A stretch of 64,000 nt of DNA from Mycolicibacter engbaekii (lineage in GTDB: Bacteria; Actinomycetota; Actinomycetes; Mycobacteriales; Mycobacteriaceae), in assembly GCF_002101585.1 (NCBI RefSeq), contig NZ_LQOT01000008.1:31845-95844 (forward strand), given 5' to 3'. Numbering within the stretch: position 1 is the first letter of the stretch; each line of letters begins with the position of its first letter. The translations under genes and the position numbers were made by a program. Positions 26,901-38,100 of the stretch are shown here, one piece after another. The notes under the pieces are model-generated. The model was not told the origin of the DNA, did no database searches, and saw only the letters and a list, made by a program, of their open reading frames with translations.

Positions 26901-29900
26901 ACCCCCGGAACCACCGACGAAGCCGGTGCCACCGGCACCACCGAGGCCACCCGCGCCACCGTTGCTTCCACTCTCGCCGCTGTCGCCGGGGTTGACGCCC
27001 GCCTGGCCGGTGTAGCCGGCGCCGCCCGCACCGCCCTTGCCGCCGTCGCCACCGTCACCTTGCGCTGCCCGCGAATTGTCGACCTCTAGACCACCCTGGC
27101 CGCCGTTACCACCGGCGCCACCCGTGCCACCGGCCTCGCCGTCGACGCCAGCCGCCGTCGAGTGCGCCCCGGCGTGACCCGCACCGCCGTTGCCGCCGTT
27201 GCCACCCGCACCCGCGGTGCCGTCCTGACCGCCGTCGGCCTGGCCACCACGGCCGATGCCACCGACACCGGCCTTTCCGGCGTCGCCACCGGCACCGCCA
27301 CCGCCACCGGCGTAGCCATCCACGTGTGAGGCGTCGCCATCGGCGCCCTGGGCGCCCGCGCCACCCTTACCGCCGGAGCCGCCGTCGCCACCGTTACCGC
27401 CGAGCCCGTCCAGACCCGCCGTGGAGCCCGTGCCGCCGACGCCACCGGCACCACCGGCACCACCATCGGTGCCCGACTCACCGGCACCACCATCGGCACC
27501 GGCGACCGTCGCGTTCTCGCCCGCCTGACCGGTATAGCCCTTACCGCCGGCGCCACCGTTACCACCGGCACCACCGGCACCGTCGGCGGCACGCGTGCCA
27601 TCGGCTTCCTCGCCGCCCAGGCCGCCGTTCCCACCGGCGCCACCGGCCTGACCGGTGCCACCAGCCACACCCGCAGTGTGCGAGTCAGCACCATCGGCGC
27701 CGTCCTTACCGGAGCCACCATTACCGCCTACACCGGCAGTGCCGTCGGTGGCACGCCCGCCACCGACCTCTAGGCCGCCACGGCCGGCGTCACCACCCGC
27801 ACCACCATTGCCACCGGCAGTGCCCGCCGCCAAGCTCGGGTCCCCGGCCGCGTCATACCCGGCGCCACCCGCACCACCGGAGCCACCCTTACCGGCATGC
27901 CCGTCCGAACCCGAGGCCGCCTGGGTGGAGCCCGAACTGCCGCCGGCACCACCGGCACCGGCGTTACCCCCATCGCCACCATGGCCACCATTGCCACCGG
28001 TGCGGTCCACGGCGGTACCGGCCGTACCGGCGGCACCATCAGCGCCATCCGTGCCCGAACCACCGGCACCACCGACACCACCAGCGCCATGCTCGCCCGC
28101 TACGGCACCGCTACCACCGGCGCCACCATCGCCACCGCGGCCACCATCGGTACCCGACACGCCCGGGCCGGCATTCTCGGCCACCGCATCAAATCCGGCA
28201 CCACCCTTGCCGCCGGCACCACCGCCGCCACCGTCGCCGTCGGCGACACGGTTGACGCCGTCGGCCTTCAGACCACCCTGACCACCGTTACCGCCAGCGC
28301 CGCCAGCACCACCGTTGCCGCCGGATTGACCCGCGGTGTGCGAGTCAGCCCCGGCGAAGCCCGCACCGCCGCCACCACCAGCACCACCGACACCCGCCGC
28401 ACCGTCGGCGCCGTTGGCCGCCGCACCGGTGCGGCCCACGCCGCCGGCACCACCGGCACCGGCGTTACCACCGGCACCACCGACGCCACCGTCACGACCA
28501 TCGACATGCCCGGCGTCACCGGCCGCACCCGCCGCACCCTTGCCACCGGCACCACCGGAGCCGCCGGCACCACCGGCACCACCAAGACCCTGCAGGCCCG
28601 CGGTCGAACCCGTACCCCCAGCACCACCGGCGCCACCGGCGCCACCGTTGGTGCCCGACTCCCCGGCACCACCATCGGCACCGGCCAATACCGCGTCGGC
28701 ACCGGTCTTACCGGTGTAGCCGGCACCACCCTTGCCGCCGTCACCACCGGCACCACCCACGCCGTCGGTAGCCCGCACGCCACCCACGTTGAGACCACCC
28801 AGGCCACCGTTACCACCGGCGCCACCAGCACCACCATTGCCACCGGAAACACCCGCACCGGTCGAGGCAGCACCGGCGAAGCCCGCACCGCCGCCACCAC
28901 CGGCGCCACCGACACCGGCCACACCATTGGCGCCGTTGGCCGCCGCACCGGTGCGGCCCACGCCCCCGGCACCACCGGCACCGGCGTTACCACCGGCACC
29001 ACCGACGCCACCGTCACGACCATCGACATGCCCGGCGTCACCGGCCGCACCCGCCGCACCCTTGCCACCGGCACCACCGGAGCCGCCGGCACCACCGGCA
29101 CCACCAAGACCCTGCAGGCCCGCGGTCGAACCCGTACCCCCAGCACCACCGGCGCCACCGGCGCCACCGTTGGTGCCCGACTCCCCGGCACCACCATCGG
29201 CACCGGCCAATACCGCGTCGGCACCGGTCTTACCGGTGTAGCCGGCACCACCCTTGCCGCCGTCACCACCGGCACCACCCGCACCGTCGGTGGCCCGCAC
29301 GCCACCCACGTTGAGACCACCCAGGCCACCGTTACCACCGGCGCCACCAGCACCACCATTGCCACCGGAAACACCCGCACCGGTCGCGGCCGCACCGGCG
29401 AAGCCCGCACCACCCTTACCACCGGCGCCGCCGACACCCGCGGTGCCGTTCACCCCGTTGGCCGCCTGGACACCGGCGCCGCTGAGGCCACCCACACCGG
29501 CCTTGCCCGCGTCGCCGCCCGCACCACCGTTACCGCCCGCGGTGCCATCCACATGGCTGGCCGTGCCGTCGACACCGGCCGCGCCCGCCGCGCCGGCACC
29601 ACCGTTACCGCCGTTGCCGCCGACCCCGCCCGCGCCGGCCGCACCATTGTTGGCGCCCTGCCCACCGACACCACCGACACCACCGTTGCCGCCCGCACCG
29701 CCGTTGGTGCCGCTGGCCCCCGGCGTCGCTCCGGCTACGCCGGCAAGACCGTTGCCGCCCTTACCGCCGGCGCCACCGGCACCACCATCACCCCGCGTGG
29801 CCCGACTGCCGTCGGTCTCCAAACCACCCAGGCCGCCGTTGCCCCCGGCGCCACCGGCGCCGCCGTTGGTGCCGTCGATGCGCCCGGTCGATCCGTTGAC

Positions 29901-32900
29901 ACCGTCGAAGCCCTTGCCGCCGGCGCCGCCCTTGGCGCCGACTCCGGCCGAGCCATCCGAGCCGCTCGCGGCGCTGGTTCCGTTGCCGCTGTCACCACCG
30001 GCGCCGCCCTTGCCGGCGTTGCCACCGGCACCACCGGCCTGGCCTGCCGTGCCGTCGACGTGGTTGGCGGTACCCGCGGCGCCGTCGGCGCCCTGCGCCC
30101 CGTCACCACCGGACCCGCCGTTACCACCGACGCCACCCACGCCGTGTTGGCCCGCGACGGTTCCGGTGCCGCCGACACCTCCGGCGCCACCCGCGCCACC
30201 GTTGCCGCCGTGCTCGCCGGCCGCCCCGGCGACACCGCCGTTCAAGCCCTCGTATCCGGCACCACCTGCACCACCGGCGCCGCCGTCACCACCATGACCG
30301 GAGGCCGCACGGGAGTTGTCGGTGTTGAAACCGCCCAGACCACCATTGCCGCCGGCCCCACCGGCCTGGCCCGTGCCGCCGTGGGGATCGGCCTGCGTTC
30401 CGGCGTTGCCGTCTTGCCCATCGGAGCCGTCGCCGCCGTTGCCGCCGACGCCGGCCGCTCCCGACGCCGCCCGGAAACCGTTGGCCTGCATACCGCCCAC
30501 GCCGGCGTTTCCACCGGCGCCGCCGTTGCCGCCCGCAGTGCCCGAGGCCGCGCCGTTGTCCGAAGCGGCGTCGTACCCGGCGCCTCCGGCGCCACCGTTT
30601 CCGCCCTTACCGGCGAGGCCGTTGGCGCCGTTGGCGGCGTAGTTGCCATTGCCGGAAGACCCGCCGGCGCCACCGGCGCCCGCGTCACCACCGTTGCCGC
30701 CGTTGCCGCCGGCACCGCCGTCGGGGTTGGCCGCGGTGCCCGCCGCACCGACACCACCGTGCGCGCCGTCGGTACCGCTACCACCCGCACCGCCGACACC
30801 ACCCGTGCCGTGCACACCCGCAATGGCGCCGGTGCCACCGACACCGCCGTCACCGCCGGCACCACCCTTGCCACCCGAAGTGCCGGCTGCCGCGCCGGCG
30901 GTCACCGCGTTGTACCCGGCGCCACCCTTACCGCCGGCACCACCGTCGCCGCCAAGACCCTGCACGGCGCGGGAGAGGCCATCGGCCTCGAGGCCACCCT
31001 GACCGCCATTTCCGCCGGCCCCACCGTTGCCACCGGCCTTGCCGGCCGTGATCAGCGCATTGCCCGCCGCCCCGGCAGCGCCGTCCTTACCGTCACCGCC
31101 GTCGCCGCCGGCACCGGCCGCGCCGGAGGCCGCGCGGGTGCCATCGGCCTCCATGCCGCCACGGCCCGCATCGCCACCAGCACCACCGTTGCCACCCGCC
31201 GTACCCGCCGCGGCGGTGCCGTCCGACGCCGCGTCGTAACCGGCGCCACCGGCGCCACCGTTGCCGCCCTTACCGGCGCTGCCCGCCGTGCCACCGGCAG
31301 CCTGCTGGCCACCGGCGCCGACGCCCCCGGCACCGGCAAGACCGGCGTCACCACCAGAGCCACCGGCCTGACCGGCCGAGCCGTCCGGATTATCCGCAGT
31401 GCCCGCCGCACCACTGGCGCCGTCGACACCGACCCCACCGTCGCCACCGTTGCCGCCGAGACCACCGGCGCCCTGCGTACCGGCCGCACCGGCAGCGCCG
31501 GTGCCCATGAACCAGCCACCGGCGCCACCCTTGCCGACAGTTCCGGCCGTACCGCCGTCGCCACCGACACCGCCGTTACCGCCACCCTCGCCGTCCGCGC
31601 CCGCTACAGCACCGTCGGCACCGACAGCGCCGTGACCACCGGCGCCACCATTGCCGCCGTCACCGGCAGCGCCACCGCGACCGCCGGAGCCGAACAGGTA
31701 GGCACCCTTGCCGCCGTCGCCGCCGTTACCGCCGTTTCCGCCGTCGCCGCCGTTGCCGCCGTTGCCATCGCCCCCATTGGCGAAGCTGCCGGCCAGGCCC
31801 GCGGCACCGGTGAAGCCGTCGCCACCGCCACCGCCGGCACCGGCGGTGCTGAACACGCCCCACAAAGCGGCATCGCCGCCGGCGCCGCCATTGCCCCCGG
31901 GCGTGCCCAGGGTGGTCGCCGTCCCGCCCTCACCACCGTTTCCACCGCTGCTGAACCAGGAGTACAGGCCCGCGGATCCGCCATTGCCACCGTTGCCGCC
32001 GCCGATGCCGTCACCGCCGTCGCCACCGTTGCTCCACCAGCCGAAGAGGCTGCCGGTGCCACCGTTGCCGCCGGCAAATCCGTCGCCGCCATCACCGGCG
32101 TTGCTGCCCAACGAGAACCAGCCGACGTTGCCGCCCTTACCGCCGTTACCGCCATTGCCGCCGACAACGCTCACACCGCCCAGACCGCCGTCGCCGGCGT
32201 CGCTGAACCAGGCGAGGAGTGCGCCGTCGCCGCCGGCGCCGCCGAAGCCGCCATCGCCACCGCCGGCACCGCCGGCGCCGGCCTGGCTGAACGCCGCAAA
32301 CCAGCCGGCAGCCCCACCATCGCCCCCGGAGCCGCCGAAGATGCCGTCACCACCGGCACCGCCATCACCACCGAACAGGCCGCCCTGACCACCGGCACCA
32401 CCGTCGAACAGGCCGTCCGTGCCGTCGGCGTCCCATCCGTCACCGCCGGAACCCCAGATCCAGCCGCCGGCCGCACCGTTGGGGTTGAGGGCCGTGCCGT
32501 CGGCGCCGTCACCGAACGGGCGCAGCCAGTCGATGTCGCCCCAGTTGAAGGTGGCGCCTGCGGAGCCCGGCAGGTCGAGCGGATCCGCTCCGATGCCGGC
32601 CACGGTCAGATCCGCCAAGATCGTGTCCCACACGGCTTGGTCGCCGAGGTTGTCGAAGAACGGTGACCAGCTGGCCTGGTCGAAGACCACGGTCCAGGCC
32701 TCCTGGTCGACCCAGTTGGCGCTCAGACCCGCAACCGCGGTCGCCAGTTCCTCCCCGAGCAGGTCGAACCAGACGTCTTCGATGTCGGCGTGTGCCGTCG
32801 GGGCCGGCGACCAGGGCCCTAATCCGAAGGTCAGGAACGCACTGATGGCGCTTCCTGCCCCGAAAATCCGGCTGCGACGACCCTGAGAGCGACCCTGACG

Positions 32901-32912
32901 ATGGCGAGCCAT
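14922..32912 (-). CDS. Giant PGRS protein of 5996 aa, signal peptide but no PE domain
   Basis: One uninterrupted frame of 17,991 bp. Residues 1-42 are a signal peptide: basic n-region with GRRSRIF, core [12 protein letters not shown] and cleavage site AHA-D43; the arginine pair leaves Tat export possible. Residues 43 to about 150 are the Trp-rich domain shared with the 7.3-kb paralogue ([22 protein letters not shown]). Residues about 150-2300 are GGxGG repeats with super-repeat signatures such as GYDAASD. A run of about eight glycines near residue 2305 leads into about 3600 residues of Ser/Thr-rich coils (ITGSTATGG, GGxGGDGG, aromatic VVDHAGG and QSGGDRSSG units). The C-terminus is [13 protein letters not shown]. 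The ATG follows GTTAAGGGG. Function unknown; a very long surface or cell-wall filament or adhesin is inferred. It would be among the largest mycobacterial proteins. Confidence 0.88.
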   Translation of the reverse strand: MARHRQGRSQGRRSRIFGAGSAISAFLTFGLGPWSPAPTAHADIEDVWFDLLGEELATAVAGLSANWVDQEAWTVVFDQASWSPFFDNLGDQAVWDTILADLTVAGIGADPLDLPGSAGATFNWGDIDWLRPFGDGADGTALNPNGAAGGWIWGSGGDGWDADGTDGLFDGGAGGQGGLFGGDGGAGGDGIFGGSGGDGGAAGWFAAFSQAGAGGAGGGDGGFGGAGGDGALLAWFSDAGDGGLGGVSVVGGNGGNGGKGGNVGWFSLGSNAGDGGDGFAGGNGGTGSLFGWWSNGGDGGDGIGGGNGGNGGSAGLYSWFSSGGNGGEGGTATTLGTPGGNGGAGGDAALWGVFSTAGAGGGGGDGFTGAAGLAGSFANGGDGNGGNGGDGGNGGNGGDGGKGAYLFGSGGRGGAAGDGGNGGAGGHGAVGADGAVAGADGEGGGNGGVGGDGGTAGTVGKGGAGGWFMGTGAAGAAGTQGAGGLGGNGGDGGVGVDGASGAAGTADNPDGSAGQAGGSGGDAGLAGAGGVGAGGQQAAGGTAGSAGKGGNGGAGGAGYDAASDGTAAAGTAGGNGGAGGDAGRGGMEADGTRAASGAAGAGGDGGDGKDGAAGAAGNALITAGKAGGNGGAGGNGGQGGLEADGLSRAVQGLGGDGGAGGKGGAGYNAVTAGAAAGTSGGKGGAGGDGGVGGTGAIAGVHGTGGVGGAGGSGTDGAHGGVGAAGTAANPDGGAGGNGGNGGDAGAGGAGGSSGNGNYAANGANGLAGKGGNGGAGGAGYDAASDNGAASGTAGGNGGAGGNAGVGGMQANGFRAASGAAGVGGNGGDGSDGQDGNAGTQADPHGGTGQAGGAGGNGGLGGFNTDNSRAASGHGGDGGAGGAGGAGYEGLNGGVAGAAGEHGGNGGAGGAGGVGGTGTVAGQHGVGGVGGNGGSGGDGAQGADGAAGTANHVDGTAGQAGGAGGNAGKGGAGGDSGNGTSAASGSDGSAGVGAKGGAGGKGFDGVNGSTGRIDGTNGGAGGAGGNGGLGGLETDGSRATRGDGGAGGAGGKGGNGLAGVAGATPGASGTNGGAGGNGGVGGVGGQGANNGAAGAGGVGGNGGNGGAGAAGAAGVDGTASHVDGTAGGNGGAGGDAGKAGVGGLSGAGVQAANGVNGTAGVGGAGGKGGAGFAGAAATGAGVSGGNGGAGGAGGNGGLGGLNVGGVRATDGAGGAGGDGGKGGAGYTGKTGADAVLAGADGGAGESGTNGGAGGAGGAGGTGSTAGLQGLGGAGGAGGSGGAGGKGAAGAAGDAGHVDGRDGGVGGAGGNAGAGGAGGVGRTGAAANGANGVAGVGGAGGGGGAGFAGAASTGAGVSGGNGGAGGAGGNGGLGGLNVGGVRATDGVGGAGGDGGKGGAGYTGKTGADAVLAGADGGAGESGTNGGAGGAGGAGGTGSTAGLQGLGGAGGAGGSGGAGGKGAAGAAGDAGHVDGRDGGVGGAGGNAGAGGAGGVGRTGAAANGADGAAGVGGAGGGGGAGFAGADSHTAGQSGGNGGAGGAGGNGGQGGLKADGVNRVADGDGGGGGAGGKGGAGFDAVAENAGPGVSGTDGGRGGDGGAGGSGAVAGEHGAGGVGGAGGSGTDGADGAAGTAGTAVDRTGGNGGHGGDGGNAGAGGAGGSSGSTQAASGSDGHAGKGGSGGAGGAGYDAAGDPSLAAGTAGGNGGAGGDAGRGGLEVGGGRATDGTAGVGGNGGSGKDGADGADSHTAGVAGGTGQAGGAGGNGGLGGEEADGTRAADGAGGAGGNGGAGGKGYTGQAGENATVAGADGGAGESGTDGGAGGAGGVGGTGSTAGLDGLGGNGGDGGSGGKGGAGAQGADGDASHVDGYAGGGGGAGGDAGKAGVGGIGRGGQADGGQDGTAGAGGNGGNGGAGHAGAHSTAAGVDGEAGGTGGAGGNGGQGGLEVDNSRAAQGDGGDGGKGGAGGAGYTGQAGVNPGDSGESGSNGGAGGLGGAGGTGFVGGSGGAGGNAGSGGSGGAGATGADGTFDNSGNGDGGAGGTGGNGGNGGTGGNGGVGGTSTGGGANGATGNGGDAGNGGDAGTAGDGGKGADGTVNHVDGGNGGQGGEVGSAGHAGTAGSGTIGGKAGHDGAEITGPAGNGGAGGAGHAGANPGDRGGDGGTGGTGGSLGDGGAGGAGGAGAGGGTALVAGSGGNGGAGGNAGAAGSGGQGGEGGQGGQGDGIVYDSFGNALAQGGGTGGTGGTGGLGSATGSAGSGGAGGAGGKGAAILDGAGASGTVTAGLGGDGGAGALGTATEAGHGGGGGGGGGGALIQAAPGGTASGGATGGNGSAGDDGTTTAAGSNGSQGGGASIAADGTSSANGTAIGGNAGVGSDGGVGGAGGAAFIAAAEGAAITGTTVTGGAGGAGTNQGTGGAGGVGAASAVGAGSAITGSASGAAGGSGDGAGSVGGDGGAGFLVVDHAGGVIGGGNSAVATGGVGGDATNGGHAGKGGFGELEAGHYANDSGTGGLSYGSATGGAGGDAADGGSTGGDGGNGVIQSGRLDFGSTGGGTSHGTAQGGAGGEATGGGTGGDGARGSILSGGVGAESSGSATGGAGGAGLDGGTGGNAANGQVNALGAGATANGTSQGGSGGSGTGAGAVGGDGGLGYVTALAGSSTTGSGSTGGSGGNAGVGEHAANGGESNVMATNGGAISGSTATATNGNATVAGGSASVTADGAGSTVTGSSATAGQAGVGSDGGVGGAAGAAVIAASEGAAITGTTVTGGAGGAGTNQGTGGAGGVGAASAVGAGSAITGSASGAAGGSGDGAGSVGGDGGAGFLVVDHAGGVIGGGNSAVATGGVGGDATNGGHAGKGGFGELEAGHYANDSGTGGLSYGSATGGAGGDTADGGSTGGDGGNGVIQSGRLDFGSTGGGTSHGTAQGGAGGEATGGGTGGDGARGSILSGGVGAESSGSATGGAGGAGLDGGTGGNAANGQVNALGAGATANGTSQGGSGGSGTGAGAVGGDGGLGYVTALAGSSTTGSGSTGGSGGNAGVGEHAANGGESNVMATNGGAISGSTATATNGNATVAGGSASVTADGAGTTVTGSSATAGQAGVGSAGGTGGSAGAASVSATGGGKITDGDALGGNGGAGSNGGVAGAGGGAEIIASGVNGADQAASGAGGTATGGNGGAAEGAGSVGGDGGLGSIRGVNGGTATATGAGATGGDGGQATGAGVGGDGGKGEVIAYRGNFATNGQPNGAASASGVAHGGNGGGGLAGGSGGRGGDAQVNGGLDNAGVQTAGVVTNSSATGGDGGTGTGTGSVGGNGGWGGVQAIQSGGDAKGGPGGSVTDGKAVGGGGGDATNGGQGGNGGAGAIFSYYDGNATGGVATGGNGGSGDGAGSLGGNGGQGQLVPYGGDTFGGVATGGDGGAGYDGASGGKGGTGSVYSFSVGSITNGTGIGGNGGASGTGANAGDGGAGGRGEIGGSGRSNGTVTDSFARGGNGGAGGQNGADGGVGGAAAVYGQNNGSVDDSSANGGNGGNGSSAGSGAAGASATVAATNRGSISDSSATATAGSDNVAGGSASITADGLGSVVTDSSAAAGVAGASNNGGTGGAGGTASVAATNGGAIATSSATGGKGSDTAAGGAASVTANGANSSVTGSDATGGDAGFGDTNGGTGGAGGDAEIAASYGGAVVGSDALGGSGGNGSGGGAGGDGGVAYVAAAGANSSVTNSSATAGNGGNGADQGQGGDGLWAQVTAGIDQNNDHLPNNTVLNGHAFGGAGGSGTGLGSSGGNGGGAVIQGGNGLSVTDSVATGGSGGVGTAGGAGGDGGIGQIITLSQGTVDQGHATGGDGGAGSVAGATGGNGGLAQVVSWNSGTATGSATGGNGGSGLGGDGGNGGIGSIQGTSGAGAGNSVSGKALGGQGGDGGQNGTDGSVGGDGGDGGRGNVQATSPADAHVQANGTGGAGGHGGNGGAGADGGDGGNGGLGTASGTSDGVGGAGGSGGAGGSLGASVDGGHGGSGGNGGNGTAGTGGTGGAGGAGGAGGNGGDGGNGGAGTGTRYGGAEGIGGSGGAGGTGGTYVDNSHDGQGGDGGDGGAGLASATNGGTASGTATGGAGGGGGAGDPAGNAGGDGGDGGSATMTADGGIITHGTVSGGNASAGGPNGVNGVNGANGSMTVSGVGSSITDTTVTGGNAGSGGAGGAASVLATDASNVTGSKVTGGDGSNSAAGGAAGIMAGGTLPSLATPASGVGRLGGDVTNVIVTGGDAGAGDGNGGVGGAGGYAQVVAQLDGSVSNAQAIGGDGGAGTDGGKGGAGGYSELWTIYQENAHTAHAGGSVTGVATGGDGGNGAGFGSVGGLGGSARIATGSYYQDGGSAGGTVTGGNGGDATADNGGHGGTGGAGAGARIYAAGSGATVDATSVVTGGDGGDGLDGGKGGGYTFYAQVAAFGANAHAGGTAISGNGGDGVGFGSTGGIGGDAQIRADMQNGGGGTVTGDARGGDGGVGTTVGGTGYTGGAGGTGRISAGGYGSVITGGTASGGDGGNSANGLNGGAGGEGRIGHTSNGPDPADAGITITGSTATGGDGGAGHAGGGGVVQATNGATITGSTATGGDASDTAAGGSATITSDGSGSAVTKGLAVGGLAGAGGALGGTGGAGGNASLSAAAGGTVTESSATGGDGGAGGANGGTGGAGGDARVVAVRANGFTGAASVTDSHAAAGDGGAGTNAGVGGAGGGARIDAGIDSANAKSGGTISDTEAFGGKGGSADGIGSTGGKGGDGYLTASQSGGDRSSGAPQGSITGSIGTGGDGGNALTGGTGGDGGMGKAQAFYNGRIEDSVTTGGNGGNANTGGFGGDGGQGVTRAFHSYDGGGVVGGGLLSNSDGIGGNGGVGSGGASGGDGAQGHVWSDEGSILEGATAIGGNGGDSGTGVNAGDGGAGAQGYIYWTLHSDNSTSGAVITATGANGGNGGNGGTNGGAGGVGGAGGQGYISLGKYTAGSDVESTGGAGGNGGAGGDAANGGAGGVGGGGTNGAHGGSGGAGGKGGTDGGSGGAGGAGATVTATPGVGTVTGGNGGAGGAGGEGFAGGKGGAGGVASASASSGGTVSSDSTATGGNGGNGGAGSGTAAGGAGGVGGTGTLTAEGAGSTVTKSSATGGDGGAGGANGGTGGAGGDARVLAVRANGFTGAASVTDSHATAGDGGAGTNAGVGGAGGGARIDAGIDSVNAKSGGTISDTEAFGGKGGSADGIGSTGGKGGDGYLTASQSGGDRSSGAPQGSITGSTGIGGDGGDATSGGTGGDGGMGKAQAFYNGRIVDSITTGGDGGDASTGGIGGAGGMGTTRAFHSYDGGGLLEDSAGTGGNGGAGRDGATGGAGGQGQVFSDEGSILEGATAIGGNGGDSGTGVNAGDGGVGAQGYIYWTHSDNSSGAEISATGGNGGNGGNAGIDGSAGAVGGAGGQANINVGNRVSGADLVTVGGDGGNGGAGGTNGGNGGAGGAGANVAAGAGSGRAIGGNGGAGGVGGDAHNGGKGGAGGIASVSTSTGGTISSDSTATGGTGGDGGAGSATGSGGNGGAGGTATMSALNGGAINHGEVEGGDGLNGGPNGANGANGANNSLIVNGAGSSVTNTTVTSGQNTADFAGGAATATVSDGGVITGSTVTGGDASDTAAGGAASLIATGTGSKITNSSAIGGHAGEGTDGGAGGGGGAATIAAASGGTIIDAVATGGNGGAGAGSGSAGGLGGSALVTAFSGGKVTADGGVDSSATGGAGGDAVNGGTGGNGGATFIEAQRDGTAYGQTAGGTGGSANGIGAVGGNAGGGNLWAGRNYADPASGGLAHGTVTGGNGGAAVGAGSIGGNGTSGSIGAVGAGAEASGSATGGSGGNGVDGGKGGGISYNGISQITALGTNAKATNITVVGGTGGDGIGVGGVGGDGGYVNVGANNAAGHPGGSSWTNGSVTAGSGGTGTGVNNSGPESPGAGGSAEFINGANQHTDGQIINLPPGSPKP
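16683..18944 (-). repeat. Large direct duplication in the 18-kb gene (offset 1419-1434 bp)
   Basis: About 820 bp at 16683-17510 recur at about 18102-18944. The offset is 1419 bp (473 codons) at the left end and 1434 bp (478 codons) further right because of a 15-bp in-frame indel near 18310-18340. The encoded blocks share VTDSHA, [21 protein letters not shown] and [15 protein letters not shown]. Confidence 0.8.
23627..25750 (-). repeat. 1092-bp near-identical tandem duplication in the 18-kb gene
   Basis: The segment from about 23627 repeats from about 24719 at an exact spacing of 1092 bp (364 codons, frame kept). I noticed only two base differences over roughly 1 kb (23660/24752 and 24254/25346), so it is very recent or homogenised. 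Both copies encode the [20 protein letters not shown] block. Confidence 0.9.
28355..29398 (-). repeat. 522-bp tandem duplication in the 18-kb gene
   Basis: Two adjacent units of 522 bp (174 codons) are nearly identical, for example [18 protein letters not shown] and [12 protein letters not shown] occur in each at the same spacing. A more diverged relative precedes them. Confidence 0.85.
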
Positions 32913-32960
32913 ATGGCTGATCCCCTTAACTGAAACACAACTACGGCACAGACGAAGGGG

Positions 32961-32988
32961 ACGTTAACACAAATTCTCGTTCGGTCAA
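32961..32988 (-). promoter_or_regulatory. Promoter candidate for the 18-kb PGRS gene
   Basis: On the minus strand TTGACC (32983-32988) and TAACGT (32961-32966) are 16 bp apart. The downstream leader contains GTTAAGGGG nine bases before the ATG. Spacing and leader resemble those of the 7.3-kb paralogue. Confidence 0.45.
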
Positions 32989-33020
32989 CCGGAGTGCACC
33001 TTCGCAGACGGGCCGCCATA

Positions 33021-33032
33021 ACTAGATCTAGT
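33021..33032. promoter_or_regulatory. Perfect 12-bp palindrome ACTAGATCTAGT
   Basis: A perfect palindrome with two CTAG cores, which are scarce in such GC-rich DNA, lies about 33 bp upstream of the candidate -35 of the 18-kb gene. It could be an operator; no regulator is identified. Confidence 0.3.
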
Positions 33033-33361
33033 GACCCACAATTTGAGCCTGCAAATCTGCACACGTGCACATTTATCTGGACTGGCAACCGGGATTTAAG
33101 CGCTCCACGGCGCGCACCAGGGACATCAGAAATCCTCAGCAAACGCTTGCTGCGGTTAGCGGAGTTTGCTGGCTACCGTCGACGGCGCGGCGGCGCGCTC
33201 CACGGCACGAAGGGCGGCGGCGCCGACTCGGGACGCGCCGAAGACGGGCACACAGGCCGCTCGCAGGAAACCGGCTGACGGGCCGCCGCGGCGACCACGG
33301 CCCGGACCTCATCGGGCTGGTCGCGGCGGCGGGTCGGCGTCAACCGGGGGTCAAAACGAAG

Positions 33362-33396
33362 CAGCACCGGCTGCGCCAATGGCGCAGCCGGTGCTG
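33362..33396 (-). terminator. 17-bp hairpin terminator
   Basis: CAGCACCGGCTGCGCCA (33362-33378) and its exact complement (33380-33396) flank a single A. It lies 21 bp beyond the stop of the minus-strand gene at 33418. Confidence 0.75.
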
Positions 33397-33417
33397 AACT
33401 GGATGACTAACGGGTTA

Positions 33418-33966
33418 CTACTGCTCCTGGCAGAGGTCGTCCAAGACGTCGATCTGGCCACGCAGCTGGTCGCGCAGCGGCTGCTGCACCTCGTCGTCGG
33501 GGGCGTGCCCAGCCAGGTAGTTGATGCTCAGCGCCTCCAGGGTGTCGGCCATGTCGCCCACGGCCTTGGCCAGGTCTGCCGGAGTGGCGGGGCTGGACTG
33601 CAGGTTCTGGTGCAGGAAGGCGCCGCCGGCGAACAGCGAGAGGCGCGCGTTGGTGCCCACCGCGAGGTCACCGGCCAGGTCGCCCGGAACCGGGTTCTGC
33701 AGGTTGGTGTTGAACTGGGTGCCCTGACGCACGACTGCCTGCGAGTTGCAGATCTTGGCCTTGGCTTCGGCACGCTGGTCGTCGGAGAACTTCTGGCCCG
33801 TCGACGGGTGGAACCACCCGAGGATGGCCAGAACGATGCCGATCACAGCCAGCGCAAGCGCGGCGATCGTGGGCACCGACAGCGCCGAGGCGGAAGTGGA
33901 AGATTGCGGAAAACCCGCGCTCTTGGGCTTGGCGGAGGACGTTTCGCTAGGAGAGGTCTCAGGCAT
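33418..33966 (-). CDS. Membrane-anchored hypothetical protein (182 aa)
   Basis: A Ser/Thr/Pro-rich cytoplasmic N-terminus (about 1-30) is followed by one transmembrane helix at about residues 31-50 ([20 protein letters not shown]). An extracytoplasmic helical domain of about 130 residues comes next, containing [16 protein letters not shown] and ending VLDDLCQEQ. The two cysteines (in KICNSQ and DDLCQEQ) could form a disulfide. It resembles the many small mycobacterial proteins with one transmembrane helix and a helical C-terminal domain of unknown function; I cannot assign a role. It is divergent from dprE1, and a hairpin terminator follows its stop. Confidence 0.75.
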   Translation of the reverse strand: MPETSPSETSSAKPKSAGFPQSSTSASALSVPTIAALALAVIGIVLAILGWFHPSTGQKFSDDQRAEAKAKICNSQAVVRQGTQFNTNLQNPVPGDLAGDLAVGTNARLSLFAGGAFLHQNLQSSPATPADLAKAVGDMADTLEALSINYLAGHAPDDEVQQPLRDQLRGQIDVLDDLCQEQ

Positions 33967-34029
33967 TGCGCGATAGTAACGGGGCAGGTCCGTTTAGTCA
34001 CGCCGAATGGGGATCTGGCGCGTTGCCGG

Positions 34030-34035
34030 TACCCT
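34030..34035 (+). promoter_or_regulatory. -10-like TACCCT directly before dprE1 (possible leaderless start)
   Basis: TACCCT ends 8 bp before the dprE1 ATG, which would place the transcript start at or next to the start codon. No Shine-Dalgarno sequence is visible there. The gene needs its own promoter because its usual upstream partner has been separated from it. Confidence 0.35.
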
Positions 34036-34043
34036 CATGTGCG

Positions 34044-35435
34044 ATGTTGAGCACCGAGCTGCAGACCACACCGCGCCGCCTCACCGGTTGGGGCCGCACC
34101 GCGCCAAGCGTGGCGCAGGTGTTGTCGACCCCGGATGTAGAGGTCATCGCGAGCGCCGTCGCCCGCGCGGCCGAGCAGACAGGCCGTGGCGTGATCGCCC
34201 GCGGGCTGGGCCGCTCGTACGGCGACAACGCGCAGAACGGCGGCGGCCTGGTGGTCGACATGACCGCGGTCAACCGGATCCATTCGATCTCGGCGGATCG
34301 CGGCATCGTCGACGTCGACGGCGGCGTGAGCCTGGACCAGTTGATGAAGGCCGCCCTGCCCTTCGGGTTGTGGGTTCCGGTGTTGCCGGGCACCCGGCAG
34401 GTCACCATCGGCGGGGCGATCGCCTGTGACATCCACGGCAAGAACCACCACAGCGAAGGCAGCTTCGGTAACCACGTGCGGTCCATCGACCTGCTGACCG
34501 CCGACGGTTCGGTGCGCCACCTCGAACCGGACAGCCCCGACAAGGACACGGCCGCGCTGTTCTGGGCCACCGTCGGCGGCAACGGCCTGACCGGCATCAT
34601 CCTGCGCGCCACCATCGCCATGACGCCCACCGAGACGGCGTACTTCATCAACGACGGCGACAACACCAGCACGCTGGACGAGACCATCGCCTTCCACAGT
34701 GACGGCAGCGAGGCCAACTACACCTATTCCAGTGCCTGGTTCGACGCGATCAGCCCGCCGCCGAAGCTGGGTCGCGCCACCATCACCCGCGGGCGCCTGG
34801 CCCGGCGCGACGAGCTGCCCAAGAAGCTGGCGCGCAACCCGCTGAAGTTCGACGCACCGCAGTTGATGACGGTGCCCGACATCTTCCCCAACGGGCTGAT
34901 GAACAAGTTGAGCCTGAGCACCATCGGCGAGCTGTACTACCGCCGCGGCGGCCACTACCGCGGCAAGGTGCAGAACCTGACGCAGTTCTATCACCCGCTG
35001 GACCTGCTGGGTGAGTGGAACCGCGGCTACGGTTCGGCCGGCTTCGCGCAGTACCAGTTCCTGGTGCCCACCGAGGCCGTCGAGGAATTCAAGAGCATCA
35101 TCGTCGATATCCAGGCCAGCGGGCACTACTCGGCCCTGAACGTGTTCAAGCTGTTCGGGCCGGCCAACGACGCGCCGCTGAGCTTCCCGATGCCCGGCTG
35201 GAACGTGTGCCTGGACTTCCCGATGAAACCCGGCCTCAACGAGCTGCTCAACGAGCTCGACCGGCGGGTGCTGGAATTCGGCGGGCGGCTCTACACCGCC
35301 AAGGACTCGCGCACCACCGCGGAGAACTTCCACGCCATGTACCCCCGCATCGATGAGTGGATCGCGGTGCGCCGCAAGGTGGATCCCGACGGGGTCTTCG
35401 CCTCCGATATGGCCCGACGTTTGGAGCTTGTGTAG
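34044..35435 (+). CDS. dprE1: DprE1: decaprenylphosphoryl-beta-D-ribose 2'-oxidase, FAD subunit
   Basis: A 463-aa flavoenzyme (Mtb 461 aa) of the VAO/aldonolactone-oxidase type. The FAD-binding region includes [17 protein letters not shown] and [22 protein letters not shown], and the substrate domain lies toward the C-terminus. It oxidises DPR to the 2'-keto intermediate that DprE2 reduces to DPA, the arabinose donor for AG and LAM. The cysteine targeted by benzothiazinones in Mtb (Cys387) is present as Cys389 in GWNVCLDFP. The ATG at 34044 is chosen because it gives the family N-terminus ([22 protein letters not shown]). The frame is open 26 codons further upstream. dprE2 follows with no gap. 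Confidence 0.96.
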   Translation: MLSTELQTTPRRLTGWGRTAPSVAQVLSTPDVEVIASAVARAAEQTGRGVIARGLGRSYGDNAQNGGGLVVDMTAVNRIHSISADRGIVDVDGGVSLDQLMKAALPFGLWVPVLPGTRQVTIGGAIACDIHGKNHHSEGSFGNHVRSIDLLTADGSVRHLEPDSPDKDTAALFWATVGGNGLTGIILRATIAMTPTETAYFINDGDNTSTLDETIAFHSDGSEANYTYSSAWFDAISPPPKLGRATITRGRLARRDELPKKLARNPLKFDAPQLMTVPDIFPNGLMNKLSLSTIGELYYRRGGHYRGKVQNLTQFYHPLDLLGEWNRGYGSAGFAQYQFLVPTEAVEEFKSIIVDIQASGHYSALNVFKLFGPANDAPLSFPMPGWNVCLDFPMKPGLNELLNELDRRVLEFGGRLYTAKDSRTTAENFHAMYPRIDEWIAVRRKVDPDGVFASDMARRLELV

Positions 35436-36200
35436 ATGGTGTTCGACGCGACCGGTAATCCCCAGTCGATTCTGCTGCTGGGCGGTACCTCCGAGATCGG
35501 CCTGGCGATCTGTGCGCGCTACCTGCGCAACGCCTCGGCGAGCGTGGTGCTGGCCTGCCTGCCCGGCGACCCGGGCCGGGACGGGGCGAAGGCACAGATG
35601 GAGGCCGCCGGCGCGAAGTCGGTGCGGATCATCGACTTCGACGCGCTGGACACCGCGAGCCATCCGGCGATGATCGACGCCGCCTTCAGCGACGGCGACA
35701 TCGACGTGGCGGTGGTTGCCTTCGGCATGGACGCCGACGCCGAGGAGCTGTGGCACAACCAGGCCAAGGCAGTGCAGGTCGCTGAGATCAACTACACCGC
35801 AGCGGTTTCGGTCGGTGTGCTGCTCGCGGGCAAGATGAGCGCCCAGGGCTTCGGTCAGATCATCGCGATGAGCTCGGTGGCCGGCGAGCGGGTCCGCCGG
35901 ACCAACTTCGTCTACGGGTCCACCAAAGCCGGCCTGGACGGTTTCTACCTGGGCCTGGGCGAGGCGCTTCGCGAGGACGGGGTGCGGGTGCTGGTGATCC
36001 GGCCCGGGCAGGTGCGCACCCGGTTCTCCGCGCACGTCAAGGAAGCCCCGTTGACCGTCGACAAAGAAGACGTCGCCGAACTTGCGGTGACCGCGGCGGC
36101 CAAGGGTAAGGAAATCGTCTGGGCGCCAGGGGCGTTCCGCTACGTCATGATGGTGCTGCGGCACGTTCCGCGGGCGATCTTCCGCCGGCTGCCCATCTGA
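35436..36200 (+). CDS. dprE2: DprE2: NADH-dependent decaprenylphosphoryl-2-keto-ribose reductase
   Basis: A 254-aa short-chain dehydrogenase, the same length as Mtb DprE2. The nucleotide-binding loop GGTSEIG is near residue 14, the catalytic Ser in the IAMSSVAGE region, and the catalytic pair Tyr and Lys in VYGSTKAG. It completes the DprE1 epimerisation by reducing the 2'-keto sugar lipid to DPA. Its ATG directly abuts the dprE1 stop, and its own stop overlaps the aftA ATG by one base, so the three genes are tightly coupled. Confidence 0.96.
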   Translation: MVFDATGNPQSILLLGGTSEIGLAICARYLRNASASVVLACLPGDPGRDGAKAQMEAAGAKSVRIIDFDALDTASHPAMIDAAFSDGDIDVAVVAFGMDADAEELWHNQAKAVQVAEINYTAAVSVGVLLAGKMSAQGFGQIIAMSSVAGERVRRTNFVYGSTKAGLDGFYLGLGEALREDGVRVLVIRPGQVRTRFSAHVKEAPLTVDKEDVAELAVTAAAKGKEIVWAPGAFRYVMMVLRHVPRAIFRRLPI

Positions 36201-38065
36201 TGCGCACCGCGCTGACCACCGTCGGTCAGATGATGCTGGCCGCCGCGGTGGCCGTCGTCGTCGCGGTGGTCGCGCTGACGGCGATCGCGCGGGTGCAATG
36301 GCCGGCGTACCCGTCGTCGAATCAACTGCACGCCCTGACCACGGTGGGGCAGGTCGGCTGCCTGGCCGGGCTGGCCGGGGCGGCGTTGTTGTGGCGGCGT
36401 GGCCGCCAGGTGTTGGCCTGGCTCGCCGCGGTGGTGTTCGTCTCGGCGTTCTCCGTGGTCACCCTGGCGATGCCGCTGGGTGCCACCAAGCTCTACCTGT
36501 TCGGGATCTCGGTAGACCAGCAGTTCCGCACCGAATACCTGACCCGGCTGGCCGACAGCCCGCGGCTTCACGACATGACCTACCTGGGGCTGCCGCCCTA
36601 CTACCCGCCGGGCTGGTTCTGGCTCGGGGGGCGGGCCGCGGCCTTGACCGGTACGCCGGCCTGGGAGATGTACAAGCCGTGGGCCATCACCTCGATGGCG
36701 ATCGCCGCCGCCGTGGCCCTGGTGCTGTGGAACAAGATGGTGCGCTTCGAGTACGCGGTGTTGGCCACCATCGCCGCAACCGCGGTGACATTGGCCTACA
36801 GCTCCCCGGAGCCCTACGCGGCCATGATCACCCTGCTGGCGCCCCCGGTGCTGATCCTGGCCTGGTCGGGACTGCGGGCAGCCGGCCGGGGCTGGGCGGC
36901 GCTCGTCGGTACCGGTGTCTTCCTGGGTTTCGCCGCCACCTTCTACACCCTGCTGGTGGCCTACAGCGCCTTCACGGTGATCTTGATGGCTGTGCTGGTG
37001 GCGGGCTCGCGCGCGCTCCGGCGTGCCGGCCTTCGGGCCACCCTGGAACCGCTGGCACGGCTGGCGGTGATCGGCGTGATCGCCGCGGCCATCGCCTCGA
37101 TCACCTGGACGCCCTACCTGCTGGCGGCGCTGCACCATCCGGTCGGCGAGACCCGCGGCGCCCTGCATTACCTGCCCCGCGACGGCGCCGAGCTGAGCTT
37201 CCCGATGCTGCAGTTCACCCTGTTGGGGGCGCTGTGCCTGCTGGGCACCCTGTGGTTGGTGGTCCGCGCCACCGAGTCGACCCGGGCCGGTGCGCTGGCG
37301 ATCGGCGTCGTCGGCGTCTACCTGTGGTCGTTGCTGTCGATGCTGTCCACCCTGGCGCGCACCACACTGCTGAGCTTCCGGCTGCAGCCGACGCTGACGG
37401 TGCTGCTGGCCACCGCCGGGGTCTTCGGCTTCATCGAGGGGGCCCGCGCGCTCGGCGGGGCCGCCCGCGGCTGGCACCGCATCGTCTACCCGGCGGCGAC
37501 GGCGGTGGGGGTGGCCGGGGCGATCGCCTTCAGCCAGGACATCCCCGAGGTGCTGCGGCCCGACATCACCGTCGCCTACACCGACACCGACGGGCACGGC
37601 GAGCGCGGTGACCGCAGACCGCCGGGCGCGGCGAAGTACTACGAGGCCGTCGACGCCGCCATCACCGCGGCCACCGGGAGGCCGCGGGACCAGACGGTGG
37701 TGCTCACCGCCGACTACAGCTTTTTGTCCTACTACCCCTATTGGGGGTTCCAGGGCCTGACCCCGCACTACGCCAACCCGCTGGCCCAGTTCTCCGCGCG
37801 CGCCGCCGCGATCGAGGCTTGGTCCAAGCTGGAGACGGCCCACCAGTTCACCCGCGCGCTCGACGCCTTGCCGTGGCCGGGGCCCACGGTGTTCCTGATG
37901 CGGCCCGGTGCCGGTGACACCTACACGCTGCGGCTGGCCAAGGACGTCTACCCCAACCATCCCAACGTGCGGCGCTACACCGTGGAACTCGACGCGGCGC
38001 TGTTCGACGGCCCGCAGTTCCGCGTCCAGGAGATCGGTCCGTTTGTGCTTGCCATCCGCACCTGA
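36200..38065 (+). CDS. aftA: AftA: arabinofuranosyltransferase that primes galactan with arabinose
   Basis: A 621-aa polytopic membrane protein (Mtb about 643 aa) with roughly eleven or more hydrophobic segments in the first 440 residues and a soluble C-terminal domain expected in the periplasm. It belongs to GT85 and transfers the first Araf from DPA to the galactan chain, providing the acceptor that the Emb enzymes extend. The start ATG at 36200 shares its A with the last base of the dprE2 stop. Visible features include a conserved-looking loop [16 protein letters not shown] between early helices and the C-terminal motif [15 protein letters not shown]. It is followed by embC after 35 bp. 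Confidence 0.93.
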   Translation: MRTALTTVGQMMLAAAVAVVVAVVALTAIARVQWPAYPSSNQLHALTTVGQVGCLAGLAGAALLWRRGRQVLAWLAAVVFVSAFSVVTLAMPLGATKLYLFGISVDQQFRTEYLTRLADSPRLHDMTYLGLPPYYPPGWFWLGGRAAALTGTPAWEMYKPWAITSMAIAAAVALVLWNKMVRFEYAVLATIAATAVTLAYSSPEPYAAMITLLAPPVLILAWSGLRAAGRGWAALVGTGVFLGFAATFYTLLVAYSAFTVILMAVLVAGSRALRRAGLRATLEPLARLAVIGVIAAAIASITWTPYLLAALHHPVGETRGALHYLPRDGAELSFPMLQFTLLGALCLLGTLWLVVRATESTRAGALAIGVVGVYLWSLLSMLSTLARTTLLSFRLQPTLTVLLATAGVFGFIEGARALGGAARGWHRIVYPAATAVGVAGAIAFSQDIPEVLRPDITVAYTDTDGHGERGDRRPPGAAKYYEAVDAAITAATGRPRDQTVVLTADYSFLSYYPYWGFQGLTPHYANPLAQFSARAAAIEAWSKLETAHQFTRALDALPWPGPTVFLMRPGAGDTYTLRLAKDVYPNHPNVRRYTVELDAALFDGPQFRVQEIGPFVLAIRT

Positions 38066-38086
38066 CAGACGCCGCCGAACGCCCCG

Positions 38087-38094
38087 ATAGCATC
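38087..38094 (+). promoter_or_regulatory. ATAGCATC box just upstream of embC
   Basis: ATAGCATC ends 6 bp before the GTG start of embC. It contains a TAGCAT hexamer that could be a -10 for a leaderless or near-leaderless transcript. The identical box occurs 7 bp before the embA start. Confidence 0.4.
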
Positions 38095-38100
38095 TGCTCC

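Larger units (their letters stand above)
32913..33417. other. Intergenic region upstream of the 18-kb PGRS gene
   Basis: This 505-bp region has no credible gene. It holds the promoter candidate for the giant PGRS gene (32961-32988), a perfect palindrome (33021-33032) and the terminator of the convergent-side gene (33362-33396). The frames open here are short, start poorly and show no recognisable product. Confidence 0.6.

Noticed and set aside
21657..32666. Very long plus-strand frames (1501 and 1589 codons) opposite the 18-kb PGRS gene, rich in Thr/Ala/Gly or Pro
   Set aside because: They are antisense readings of GGN-GGN codon repeats, where stops are rare in several frames. They lack sensible starts and their Thr/Ala or Pro runs track the PGRS codons exactly.
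32994..33397. Short plus-strand frames upstream of the 33418 gene
   Set aside because: Arg-rich, without a ribosome binding site, and overlapping a promoter candidate and a terminator hairpin.
34035..36164. A 709-codon minus-strand frame across dprE1-dprE2, and similar antisense frames over the emb genes
   Set aside because: GC-rich third-position bias opens antisense frames. The plus-strand products are clear orthologues of known enzymes.
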